Shown piece by piece: positions 24,301 to 34,287 of a stretch of 64,000 nt of DNA. Under the pieces are notes generated by a model. The model did no database searches. It was not told where the DNA came from and saw only the letters and a list, made by a program, of their open reading frames with translations. The translations under genes were made by a program, and so were the position numbers. Numbering within the stretch: the stretch's first letter is position 1; every line of letters begins with the position of its first letter. The DNA lies in the NCBI GenBank assembly GCA_031310005.1, contig CM062387.1:2108001-2172000 (forward strand), written 5' to 3'. Source of the DNA: Dactylellina haptotyla. Lineage: Eukaryota; Ascomycota; Orbiliomycetes; Orbiliales; Orbiliaceae.

Positions 24301-24754
24301 TTCGAAGGGAGCCATCACGGTCTCTGGTACCACCGCGACCTACAAGGCGCCTTCCACACAGGGAATTGATTATATCACACTCAGTATCAAGGACTCGGAA
24401 GGCTCCACCTGGACCAGGAAGATTGGAGTTGCCATCTTCACCGTTGGTAGCATCACCACCGGTGTAACAACTGTGACCACATCCACCACTTCAAAGACTA
24501 CAGCCGCCGTGACGACGACCCCAAGCACCATCACAAGCACCACCACCACATCATCAACAGTTAGCAAGACAACTACTACCTCTACCACCACTAGCACTAC
24601 AACAAAGACTACAACCCCAGCGACTACGGCTCCTCCAACAGAAACCCAAAGCCAGTGGGGACAATGCGGAGGTGTTAGCTGGACTGGACCCACAGTTTGC
24701 TCAACCGGGCTCGCTTGTTCATCTTTGAACCCCTATTATTATCAATGTCTCTAA
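21331..24754 (+). CDS. Secreted pectate lyase-like protein with C-terminal CBM1, 913 residues
   Basis: Twelve exons: 21331-21762, 21816-22173, 22238-22364, 22433-22575, 22634-22690, 22754-22839, 22891-22916, 22976-23040, 23106-23166, 23229-23278, 23333-23786, 23872-24754; every join keeps the frame. Order of parts: signal peptide (1-19, cut near AQAAP), two beta-rich domains to about residue 300 (the second fibronectin-III-like), then a right-handed beta-helix of the pectate lyase type from [14 protein letters not shown] at about 305, with the repeated turn motifs [16 protein letters not shown] and [24 protein letters not shown] Ca-binding-like [12 protein letters not shown] lies at about 697. 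A Ser/Thr-rich linker leads to a fungal cellulose-binding module (last 35 residues, QWGQCGG...YYYQCL with its cysteines and aromatic residues). It probably cleaves polygalacturonate while tethered to plant cell walls; the exact lyase family (PL1 or a relative) is not settled. Confidence 0.85.
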
Positions 24755-24764
24755 ATTTCTCTTT

Positions 24765-25260
24765 AGCTGGCGTTCTCGCAGATAAGCGATTATGATTATC
24801 GGCCGAACATTAAACTTTAACCCTAAATTTCATCGTTATTGTTGTTGCTGTAATTGACGCCAGCATTTTGAGAAGCGAGCGAGAATAAATATTGGGGGGA
24901 TCCGGGATCTCGGCAGCCCTTCCATCTTTTCCAAACTTTGAAACTTCCAACTTACAACTGCCAAACCTCAAATGTGTAACCTGTAATCTGTTCTGATCAG
25001 TATACCACTAGTCTTTAGCCTTTAACATCCGGTCTCCTCAAAATCACTTATATAAATCTAAATTAAGAGAGAATGATCATCCCACCTAAACCGCCATCCG
25101 CAGCTCAACAGTGCTTCCTGGACAAAGGATATCTCAAACCACACACATCTGATCAATTTTTTGACTGGCTTAAACAATATGATGCGAGAGCGTGTATACC
25201 ATACTCCCCGGTAGCTTGGAATAGTTGTGACTCAAACCTCGGGATATTTTGAACCTTATT
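24765..25260 (+). repeat. Duplicated segment, copy A
   Basis: This stretch shares many blocks in the same order with 25937-26520: GATTATCGGCCGAA, AATTGACGC, AGCCCTTCCATC/AGCCTTTCCATC, and a coding-like block that begins with an ATG at 25073 and includes TCTGATCAATTTTTTGACTGG (copy B: a diverged version). It holds only the upstream part and a possible first exon of a gene whose main body is found only at the other copy. The coding-like stretch here is not followed by a matching second exon. Confidence 0.6.
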
Positions 25261-25936
25261 TCGTATCGCAGCAACTTCTTAGGGGCGTTATGTTTTTTTG
25301 AAGAATAATTTCCGATTCTCGCCAGCCTTTTGGCCGTACTCCGGGTTGCAGTCGCCTCACTGCTTTTGGCAAAATTGGTTCTCTTTACCTAGGATCTCCT
25401 AGTTTTTGATTATTATATCACAGGTTCCTTTTCATCCCACCGGGTTTCATGTACGTAATACTATTAATGCTGGCCTTTTGGCCACAGCCTACCCTCCTGC
25501 AACGAGTTAACGAGCTGTATTCTGTGCATTATAAGCATGTGATGTATGTTTCCGTGATGAATATCATTGTGATCCTTGAAACTATTTCGTAATAGTGGCC
25601 CGTTCAGGTAACGCCGCGCTGAACAGTATGCGATGATGTTCATCATACCAAAAAGAACCCGTATCCGTCATGCAGATTGAACCTGGTCCATACTTACCCG
25701 AACGCTCGTTCGGATGGCGTTTGTCATGCAGGTCTCGTTGCATCTTGACAAGCCATTGAGCTGTGTTCTGCCAGGGAGTCTAACCAAAATGTTAACTTGA
25801 GCTTGAACACTATCTCGTAAACTGGAAGCTCCGCGCGAAGATAACTGCTAATAAACGTATGAAATAGTCTGTTTATAAAAACTACAAGTGCATATTGTTC
25901 TAAATTTACAGCGGACGGTTAGAACACGTTGACTGT
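25261..25936. other. Stretch between duplicate copies
   Basis: No gene or element is recognised; all open frames are short. Confidence 0.4.
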
Positions 25937-26520
25937 GTTCGGCCAGCGCAACGGCAGATCGATGATTATCGGCCGAAGCTTAAACAAAACTTTAAACTTA
26001 AATTCTTTATTTTTTTTGTTTTTTGTTCATTTAATTGACGCAATCATTATGAGAAGAGAGAAGAAGAGAAGGACATAGAGTGTAAGTATTGGGGTAATCC
26101 CCAACAGCCTTTCCATCCCTCCTAGTTTTGGAGCTTCAACTGCAACCTTGTTTTGTACGTATATCACCATTCCCAGCTCTAAGCCTCCCCCTCCATCAAA
26201 ACTACAGTTGTCCGTGCAGCTTTAACCTTTAGGTCCCTTAGATCATTTCATTTTGTGCTGCGGGGAATTTTGCTGCTGGTCCAGCAGCAACACTGCCCCG
26301 TCTGGTCAACGAGACTACTTAGATCATACGAAAACGCAGTGATTCATTAAAAATGATCCCCCCATACGGACAACGGCTTCGAAGTAAGGGACGTATCACT
26401 TTACATACGTCAGAACAACTTTTCGACTAGCTCAAGCATTATGATGATAATAATAAGTATGTACCACTCTCCTAATTACCACTTTTCCTAATTACCTAGA
26501 ATAGCCGTGGCTGGGAAGAA
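25937..26520 (+). repeat. Duplicated segment, copy B
   Basis: This is the partner of copy A, about 1.17 kb downstream and clearly diverged. It carries an extra 71-base insertion relative to copy A (26247-26317) and leads directly into the retropepsin-like gene remnant. Confidence 0.6.
26237..26327. mobile_element. Tiny foldback insertion (71 bp) with 10-bp direct repeats
   Basis: The same 10 bases, CTTAGATCAT, stand at 26237-26246 and 26318-26327. The 71 bases between contain a 21-base near-perfect palindrome (TTGCTGCTGG-T-CCAGCAGCAA, 26270-26290) and looser outer complementarity (CGGGG against CCCCG). Copy A of the local duplication lacks these 71 bases and has a single, diverged version of the flank, as an empty site would. 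The element is non-coding and its family is unknown. Confidence 0.55.
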
Positions 26521-27224
26521 AACATCGCTAAAAAAAACTCTTAATTGGTCTGGTCCTTAGGCAAAGCGCTGGTTCTGGCCCCAAGGAAGCCCCAGCTCCC
26601 CCGCTGCCGGTCCCACTCCACGATGCGGCCAAATTCCTACCCCCGTCGCCGCCAAAATCCCCGAAGCAGAAGGTACGACTCACTTGGGAGTATGTAGAAG
26701 AAATCGCTGATGAGGATCTCGAGCTAAAGGAAACAAACAACAAGAATAAGTACCATAATGTTACTTTCGAGGAGTACTACGCTGCCAAAAAATATCTGAA
26801 CGAGCACCGGCACCCACTGGTAGGAACGCTACCAATGTTCGCGATGACGACAACGAGAACTACAGAAACATTCCCACAAGTTCCTGTGTCCATCACAGTG
26901 CTTGATGCCAATGACCTCCGCTGTCACACCAAATCACAAGAAGAGCTCGCTACGATCTCAGAAGAGAGACAGCCGCTTCCCGCCAATGCATTTCTCGACA
27001 CGTGTTCAGCGGATCTTTGGATCCCACTCGAGATAATAGGTATCGGAGTCGACACTAGTGGATGGGAACCGCTCGATGCCCAAGTGTTCCCGTTCAAGGG
27101 TTGGATGGTCGACGTTCTGGTAAGATTCGGGAATAGTGGCATCTCCATGTTCGTGACAGCCATCGTCACAAGAATGAAGGACTTCCCAGCCCGTATTGGT
27201 GAAAAAGAAGTTATATTTGGGTAG
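26353..27224 (+). pseudogene. Decayed gene with a retropepsin-like domain
   Basis: A short first exon from the ATG at 26353, homologous to the frame at 25073 in copy A, is followed by an intron (26457-26560, GTATGT donor, CCTTAG acceptor) and a 664-base exon to 27224. The exon codes for a proline-rich stretch, an acidic EYVEEIADEDLELKE region and a C-terminal part resembling the aspartic-protease (retropepsin) fold seen in LTR-element polyproteins and in fungal single-domain relatives. The element looks broken, with about one break, in the first exon; otherwise the frame is open. No terminal repeats, reverse transcriptase or integrase are visible, so it may be a domesticated or stranded domain and not a whole element. 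Its age is at least that of the diverged duplication. Confidence 0.45.
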
Positions 27225-27595
27225 CGCTTTGTCCTCGACTCCTTGAAATTCAATTGGGAAAGATTTAAGCATCGGAGATCAGACCCCGCCGTCGAACCTA
27301 TCGATGTTTTAAATTTAATATCTGACCGCAATCCGTTCACGGGGGTCATATCCTTCGTTCAATAATAATATTTTTATATAAGCTATATAACTACTTTGGT
27401 ATTTCAAAATCTATCGCCCGGTTTTCAGTTTTAGTTGAAGCCTGGAATTAGTCCAACTTAAATGGCATACATGAAGACAGCCCAGATACACGGAATACAC
27501 AACAAAACTTACAAGATTTCAAAAAATAAGGATAACCTTTTGCATCTCATCCGGAATAAAAGTTTAGTATTAAGAACTATATCCCTAGATCTCGG
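27225..27595. other. AT-rich convergent intergenic region
   Basis: The stretch lies between the retropepsin-like remnant and the end of the minus-strand secreted gene. No feature seen. Confidence 0.4.
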
Positions 27596-28473
27596 CTACG
27601 GAATTGTAACACCCCCACTCTTCGAGTTTTTCGTCCCATTAAAATTATCGAGAGCGATGCTCGCAAAGTTATTCCCCAATTTAAACACGGGGTTGAGCCC
27701 CGGTGGTAACCCCACAGCAGGCGGGATCATTGCATCTGAGATTTTAATTTGCAGAAGCACGAGATCCGTCCAGCGCGGACCGAACAAATACCTCGACATC
27801 CCAGAGACCCGGTATGACATCGGGTCTGATGCGTCATAGGGGGCTTTGGCGGTATACGGTACCGTATATTGCACAGGGCCCGGGCTGATCTGGCCGGGTG
27901 GGGTGTACTTCTGCCCTGTTAAAGTGATGTTGCAACTGGCGGGTACGGCAGCCTGGCTCAGAGGGTCGGTGGTGATAGGTCCGCCAACGGGTTTACCCTG
28001 GGTTACTGCGGGGATGAAAACACAAGCCATGCATAGGGAATCGATGTCAAAACTTCTGAAGTTGGCGTCTGGGTGGAGTCTGATGCCGACGGTTGAGCCG
28101 CGGTCGGTGGTTGCGTCTTGGGTGCCAGGTGCTATGCGGACAATGTAGTGATTCGGGGAACAAGGGCGGAGGAGGGACATCTTCAGAGAAGTCACGCTAA
28201 CAGTGTCGCTTGGGAGATCTTGGGCGGTGATGACGCTGAAATCGGATAGAACGAAGTCGTCAATCGGATCCTGGATGCGGCCGGTTATTTGGCCAGAGCT
28301 AAACTGCTTTTCCTCAAACTATATTTGAGGCAGTATATATCAGTATGGTAGTGGGTTCCATGAAGGAGAATGGTATCGCTTACTTTGAGTAAGAATCTAC
28401 TATCTTGAGCGGCGACGCACGCCACCCAAGAAACCAGCGAGAGGAGGATAGCTGAGAACGAGAAGGAATTCAT
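27596..28473 (-). CDS. Secreted protein of unknown function, paralogue A, 265 residues
   Basis: Two exons on the minus strand: 28473-28384 (30 codons) and 28303-27596. The first exon is a classic signal peptide ending near CVAAQ. The mature protein has few cysteines (SLCMAC, PASCNITL, RPCSPN), predicted beta strands, and N-glycosylation sequons (NIT, NGT). No named domain is recognised. It shares layout, intron position, length and short motifs with the gene on the other side of the shared promoter (29214-30076): an L.PCS/ACS.. block, SFD[IL].SLC..C, and P[AV][ST]C followed by G.K. It is likely an extracellular or cell-wall protein. Confidence 0.75.
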
Positions 28474-29213
28474 CTTTGACTATAGGTGTCGCAAGCAATC
28501 CCTTACAATGGTAATTATGTAGTATATACACAATATCTATCAAATTGCGGGTCTCCCTGGAATGCAGTGGGTATACTCATAAATACAACTGCTCACCTCG
28601 ATCGGTAGCGTTTCAAGAGAGATATATATATCGGATATCCTCCACACCCATCACAATAGCTCGCGGTAGTACCCGTCATGTTATTGGCTCCTCGCATGCT
28701 TCGGATTTAGCCATTGTTGCACCGTCTCGCTCGTTTGCTATTTGATCCACAGATCCAGATCTGACAGGTAGGCCTCGATTAGTCCGTTACACGATCGAGA
28801 TCTTGACGCCAGGTTTAGAGTGGATTCCAGCATAGTTTCACAGCGTTCTGAACCAGTTAGCCCGAGGCTAGGCAGAAGTTAGAATCGTCAGTAGCTAGTT
28901 GTGAGATCAGGTAGACCCAAAATAAACTACATACAGACGTGTACTACGACAACCAACACTTCTGTGAGGTGACACGAGCTCGAGCAAAGAGGCCGGTAGC
29001 ACGGCAATCACGGACGGCTAATAATTATATAAAATGATAGCTGTGGCAATTATGGGTCTTGCTTCATTTAAAGGCTGCAAGAGGCTAATTCTTCTTTAGG
29101 ATATCAAATGGAATTTAGGTCTATATAGATCTAATACTATCTTCCCAATAATTAGTATCAATAATTTCCGCCCAGATACAAATTCAAAAACACATATATT
29201 TGGTAATGCCAAA
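28474..29213. promoter_or_regulatory. Shared bidirectional promoter of the secreted paralogue pair
   Basis: The two paralogous secreted genes start at 28473 (minus) and 29214 (plus), leaving 740 bases that must hold both promoters. The region is AT-rich. No coding frame fits here. Confidence 0.5.
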
Positions 29214-30076
29214 ATGCTAAATAAATTTGTCTATTTCTCGATTTTTCTTACTATCGCGAGCAGTAATGATCAACCTCACGTCATAATACCATTTAATATC
29301 AACGTACGTATGATATCACAATTTATAAACCCGCTGCTGAACGACGCTGTACATTTACAATCTACTACTAGTTCGACACGCAACCGCTAGGAGGACCCCC
29401 CACCCGCATTGCACCTTTCACATTCCCTCAACTATCAATCCAAAAGGGCTCTACGATCCCTAAAGGCGGCACTGTCGATTTAAAACACCCGGAAACAAAC
29501 TACCTCCAAGCCTGCTCAAATGCAAACTACGGCACCGTCGAGCTCGCCAACCTCAAAGCGACAACTTCCCCCGGGCCACCGTTTCTTCTACCCGACGGCG
29601 CGAGCGGCTCATTCGATCTTTCCAGTCTCTGTTTCGGTTGTTCCATCAAGATCCCTTCAGTTATCACGACAATTCCAGTTGTACCACTCGGGCTCCCTGA
29701 TCCGCTAAAACAGGTGTTGGTATTAGAAAATGTGGTGATTCCGGTGACTTGCGTAGCTCGTATTATCGGGATGAAGGTAACGGCCGAAGGAGAGCCGGAA
29801 ACCGTTGGTACAGAGATCATGTTCAAGGCACCACAGTTGGCAGAGCAGATTGCAGAATTGGCGAAAGGGTTGAGCGCGAAACCAGTTCCAATGGTGAAGG
29901 CTAGCTTGCCCAAAGACTGGACGGGTCTTACTAGTGTGATGATTACTATTAAGAATTTTCAGCCAGGGACTACAGATATAGATATTCCGGGCGCTTTGGG
30001 GTCATTGGCGGACGATGAGGCATCGGCTGGGAGTTTTCACTTGGATGATATCACCGGGCAACTGGTGGGAGTATAG
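29214..30076 (+). CDS. Secreted protein of unknown function, paralogue B, 264 residues
   Basis: Exon 1 is 29214-29303 (30 codons: a signal peptide starting MLNKFVYFSIFLTIASS). The intron is 29304-29371 (GTACGT donor, CTACTAG acceptor) and exon 2 is 29372-30076. The first ATG within exon 2 is deep inside, so an upstream exon is required. The chosen one matches paralogue A in having exactly 30 codons, the same intron phase (0) and a signal peptide. Mature regions share a beta-rich pattern and cysteines (LQACSN, SLCFGCS, PVTC). The C-terminus is different, helical and acidic. Function unknown; probably secreted. Confidence 0.7.
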
Positions 30077-30343
30077 GTTCAAGTTGTGTTGGAGTTTGTT
30101 GGTTTCCAAAACAAGTAATCTATCGTATTCTATTTTCGGATCACAATTTGCTGCAGTCCAATTTGGTCTTACGGGGAGAGGTTTGGTTTAGGATCATGAA
30201 GTCAAAGTGTATTTCGGTCCGAGTTCTATGTACAGGGTTACGGATCTATTAAAAAACATTCCTCCTTCGATAAGCCTAATTATTTATATATAGAAAGTAT
30301 TCAGAGAGCAAGACCGATCCACCAGGAAAAGGAGTCGAGCAAT

Positions 30344-31080
30344 CTAGTAGAGGCGCTTAGGAGGAGACATGGAAGCCTTGATGGTCAAGCTTCCGACGTT
30401 CTGCCATCCCTTCTTCAAGAGGGAGACGAGGTAGTTGATGGCCAACATGATGTTACCGATGAGCTGGTCCTCGGTCATGCCGACGTTTCCGACGGCAACA
30501 CCCAAGCAGAGAACCTTCTTGAGCTGGAACTTGATGGTGGACTTGACATCCGTCAACTTGCCGGCGAGATCCTCATTATGGGACACCGGGGTTGGGAACT
30601 TGCCAGCCTTGGACAAACCAGGACCCAAGAGACGAGGGATCTGCTTGATCAAGTTCTCGGAAGCGATGAAGGCATCGTACTTCCTGGCGAGCTTCTTGAT
30701 CAACTTCTTGTTCTTGTTGAGCTTCTTCAAGTCGTCGACGGACATGGACTCGACGCCGACGTGCTTGGCACGATCGATATCGTGCTGGTCACCGAGGATG
30801 CAGACGCTCATGTTTGGACGGGGGACCTGGGGCAGCTTGACGGTGCCGGAGAAACGCTTGTCACGCTGGGGGTCATAGTTCTTCAAGCCGATTTGGAGCT
30901 CGACAGTCTCGAGGAAGTTGCGCTTCTTGGTTTCGGTGCTGAAGGTGAGGAGTTCCTTGACGTTCGTACGCACTCCGGCTGTATATCCAAAAGCATCGCC
31001 AGTTAGCTCTCGTATTCACATCGCTGTACCGCCACCGACACCGAGGAAAAGTCGTACGTACCGACTGTGATTTTGGACAT
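30344..31080 (-). CDS. RPL1: 60S ribosomal protein uL1 (RPL1/L10a), 217 residues
   Basis: Two exons on the minus strand: 31080-31062 and 30978-30344. The first exon codes only for MSKITV plus one base, the usual tiny first exon of fungal ribosomal protein genes. The intron is 83 bases. The protein is 217 residues, the family's exact length in yeast, and carries the L1 signature motifs: [36 protein letters not shown], and GNVGMTEDQ. It sits at the L1 stalk of the large ribosomal subunit beside the E site and helps release deacylated tRNA. Codon use is strongly biased to C-ending codons, as expected of a highly expressed gene. Confidence 0.97.
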
Positions 31081-31912
31081 CTTGGATGCTGCAGTCTTCC
31101 AGACGAATTACCGTATCGTTTCGTTTGGTGAGGATTGGCGTAGGAAGGACAAAGGGTCGTGAGTGTCGTTACAATGTCGTTTGATGCTCTCTCTTTTTTC
31201 GACATCTTCAAATCCGATTTTTCATTATTATTTTCGACGTTTTCGCGGGCAAACACACGCTAGCCGCTTTGGGAAAGTGGGACGGGGTTAGGGCTCGCGC
31301 AGAATCCAACATCCGCAACACATGTTTGCGCCAACCCAACACACCCCCCCGAACCACCAACCGGATCTTGTGTCGTTAGCACGAGATGTTGGCAACCAGA
31401 ACCATTCGCGGACAGCTCGTGTGGCAGTGAAATTAATCAGAAAAGGAATAAATACTATTTACTGACTTCGTCCAAGTCATATTAACTATACGGTAGGCAG
31501 CATCTGCCACAGCCTGAGGCGAGTCTTGAACTCTCTCGTCGCCTAGTGTTTGAGCCCTGAACCGAACCGGGGTGCGAGAATGCCCCGTTCTCATTGGCCC
31601 GCCAGGCTGGTTTGCTGCCTGCAACACTGCCGCCCTCTCCACTCGCGACCAAGCTTGCAAGCTCCGCCGCGCTTATCCCAGTCCGATTCGATTGATTGTC
31701 GGACGTCGGGGCGAACGCAGTGCTGCACAGCCACTGATGTCATGACATCCGAGCTGCGACTCTTATAAAACCAGACAATATTTCTCGAAGGAGTCGTGAA
31801 GAACATCATCAAATAATCACTGTAGAACCAACAAAGAAGCATCCAGTACGAAACTTTTATCGTCTTTATTCCTCGTTATAACACTCACCTGCAACAAAGC
31901 CAACACAAAAAA
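31081..31912. promoter_or_regulatory. Divergent promoter region of uL1 and the PPxY protein gene
   Basis: No gene is seen. A telobox-like AGCCCTAACC lies on the minus strand at 31286-31295, about 210 bases upstream of the uL1 start; such motifs are common in fungal ribosomal protein promoters. A TATAAAA at 31764-31770 lies about 145 bases upstream of the plus-strand gene. Confidence 0.5.
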
Positions 31913-32809
31913 ATGACCCTTTTCTCCTCTTCAAAGGCAAAGACATTGGCACCACAAGATCATGACCAGGACCTCAAGCGGATGAGCTCTTCCTCGTCGA
32001 TAGGCTCCGATGCTCCACCGGCGTACGATGACATAGTCGGCGCTGGCATTGGGGGCAGCAGAAGCTCCAGCTCGCCAAACGCCTTTGCTCATACAGGCCA
32101 ACTCCAGGTCGAAGCTATCGGGTACGACACAAACCAAGCTCTCACGGGCACGAGCATGGAAACCATATCTGTATACAATCCCAACTCCAGCGAGTTGGAA
32201 TACACCTCCATCCGTCTCAAGCGCAGCTCCAATTCGTGCGCTCTCGTCCGCAGCTCCGACCCGAATGGCACACCTCTGATCTCAACAATCTACCGCTGGG
32301 GCCCCGGCAGACCGCCAAAGATGAGAATTCTCCCCGCCAACACCTCAGCATCCGTCGAAGATGCCATCAACTCCGAAAACGTAGAATGCGAGCTCATCGA
32401 AGTCAAAAGCCGCTCCTTCATCTCCCGCACTCAGAAATTTGAAACTTCCTTCGGTACCTTCGAATGGCGGTACGGGAGCCGCTCCGAAAAGAAAGAAGAC
32501 TATGACGCAGCTTCGCTACTCGTTCTGGAACGAACCGATCCCGTTTCGACAACATCTACGGGTGGCAAGTCTGGCAAGCGCGGTGTTCGCATCGCGCAGT
32601 TGGTGCGCAATGACGAGTTCCGAACCCCCGGAACGAAGAGGTGCATGGGTGGTAACGGCGGCAGATTGATGATGGACCTGAGTATCTGGAGGGACGAAAA
32701 GAGGCCGAACTCCAAGGATATCGAAGCTTTTGTGGTATCTAGCTGCATTTTAATGCTCAAGAGAGAGGCGGATCGCTTCCGAGATAACACAATCGCCGCC
32801 GTCGTATAA
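31913..32809 (+). CDS. Conserved-looking fungal protein with a PPxY motif, 298 residues
   Basis: Single exon; the ATG follows an A-rich leader. The N-terminal 60 residues are serine-rich and disordered and hold PPAY at residues 35-38, a docking motif for WW domains such as those of Rsp5/Nedd4 ubiquitin ligases. Residues about 65-295 look like a beta-sandwich with short strands: STIYRWGPGRPP, FGTFEWRYGSR, and a closing DLSIWRDEK then a hydrophobic helix SSCILMLKREADR. The overall pattern resembles tubby/LURP-one-like proteins, but I cannot confirm the family. No signal peptide. Possibly an adaptor recruited to a ubiquitin ligase; this is inference. Confidence 0.7.
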   Translation: MTLFSSSKAKTLAPQDHDQDLKRMSSSSSIGSDAPPAYDDIVGAGIGGSRSSSSPNAFAHTGQLQVEAIGYDTNQALTGTSMETISVYNPNSSELEYTSIRLKRSSNSCALVRSSDPNGTPLISTIYRWGPGRPPKMRILPANTSASVEDAINSENVECELIEVKSRSFISRTQKFETSFGTFEWRYGSRSEKKEDYDAASLLVLERTDPVSTTSTGGKSGKRGVRIAQLVRNDEFRTPGTKRCMGGNGGRLMMDLSIWRDEKRPNSKDIEAFVVSSCILMLKREADRFRDNTIAAVV

Positions 32810-33073
32810 GCGCAACATGCAGGAGTCTTCCATTAGTAGGGGAGATACAACAAACTAGTTGATTGTAAGATAGATACCAGTAGCAGAAATTTTTAGAATA
32901 ATGCCATTCAATTTTTCGGTAGACATTTTTAAAACAAAAGCTCCCCTACACGCATATACACCATTTTCTTGTTGCCAGACGCCAGGATTACTGCTGTTGC
33001 AGTACACATATATACATAAATAGACATAAAATATGAAATTTGAACCCATAAAACCCACAACGACTCGAAATCA

Positions 33074-34287
33074 CTAATGCGCATCATTAACAGCACAAAC
33101 TTCAGCTTCCAAGCATCTCTTATTATACGGCGTAACGTCTACCCTTCTCTTACCAAACTTAGACCCTCCGATTCCAAGTCCCCTTAGGCCATCGAGATTT
33201 CGCAACCAATCCCAAGTCCTTCCTTGGCCAGGTCCCTCGAGATAGTATGGCTCTTTGATCTTGGGGTCGTTAACTCTTGTCCTCTGGTTTGACCAAGTCA
33301 TCGACTGACCGGGCTCACGGTCCAAACCATCCATATTCCATTTCCACCCTGTATTCTTGAGAAACCTTACAGATCCGGGAATCTGATCGATTGCCTCTTG
33401 GTACTTCTCATTTGGTATCCCGGTTTCCGTCGCCGTTGGTTGTATCAGTTCCGCGTAACAAAAGCATCCTGTGAGTGTTGTTAGTATTTTCACCTTGTGC
33501 TTGTGATACATTCTACATTCCAAGTCGCATATGTAATTGTTTCTTTAGGGGGTTTGTTTTGAGGGGTCGGCGATAAATCTGTGATGGGGGAGAGAGACTT
33601 TGACTACTCTCGTAGTGAAAATCGATCCTAATTCTTACGTAAATAAATTGCGCAGGCAAGCGCGTACTCTTGAGTCCCACATTGCCTTGTTTTCTTATTG
33701 CCTTGATTTTTAATAATAGCTCCATTCTCATCGCAATCGCAGGATTTGCATGTATTCTGGCGCTGCCGGATAGCGGCGTAAGCATCTAGCTTATTCCGGT
33801 AATCTCGCCAATTCGGCCAGCCTTCAAGGTCGACACCTGGTATATTTTCGTGAGGTTCCATGTCATACACGAGCCTCTCTTGCTGACAACGTATGGTCAT
33901 CTGCTTTCTCATGAACCAGTGGGGTCCTAGCTGGTCACCGTAGCGTTTCTCCGGAGGGTCGGTTCCCGAAACTTTCGTCGGAGTTTCTTTGACTTCCATT
34001 TTTGTGCCGGGTGTTGGGTGCGCGTCCGTATTCCTAGAAAATTCATCCACCACAGAGCCGGATATTGCTCTCGTATTCTCGATGTTTGGAGTTAGCTTGG
34101 TGGTAATAGTTCTAAGCGTGGTAGAGACAGTGGCAGGCGGTGGAATATTCAAGGTCGTGGGTTCGTTTTTCGTGGTCGACTTCGAGCTCGGGTATTCAAT
34201 CTGGATTTTAGAGGCTAAGGTGGTGGCGGTAACACCAAAATACATAAGCAAAAGAAACAATTCTTGAGATCCTGACGAGATTTTCAT
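33074..34287 (-). CDS. Secreted cysteine-containing protein, 347 residues, unknown function
   Basis: Two exons on the minus strand: 34287-33639 and 33468-33074. The intron (33638-33469) has a GTAAGA donor, ACTAAC branch and CACAG acceptor. Joined this way the frame runs through a cysteine-rich centre: CKSCDC, RQCGTQ, CAIYLRCFCYAE. The start at 34287 gives a signal peptide (MKISSGSQELFLLLMYFGV). A TATAAAA on the same strand sits at 34375-34369, 80 bases before it, which argues against the in-frame ATG at 34380. A proline/threonine-rich spacer follows the signal peptide. The C-terminal half has several W and G residues (WKWNMDGLD, WDWLRNLDGLRGLG). No known family; a candidate extracellular or effector-like protein. 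Confidence 0.65.

Noticed and set aside
33512-33627. Reading 33074-33511 as a separate secreted gene with its own ATG
   Set aside because: A GTAAGA donor, ACTAAC branch and CACAG acceptor join it in frame to the upstream exon, and the 'signal peptide' of the separate version arises from intron sequence.
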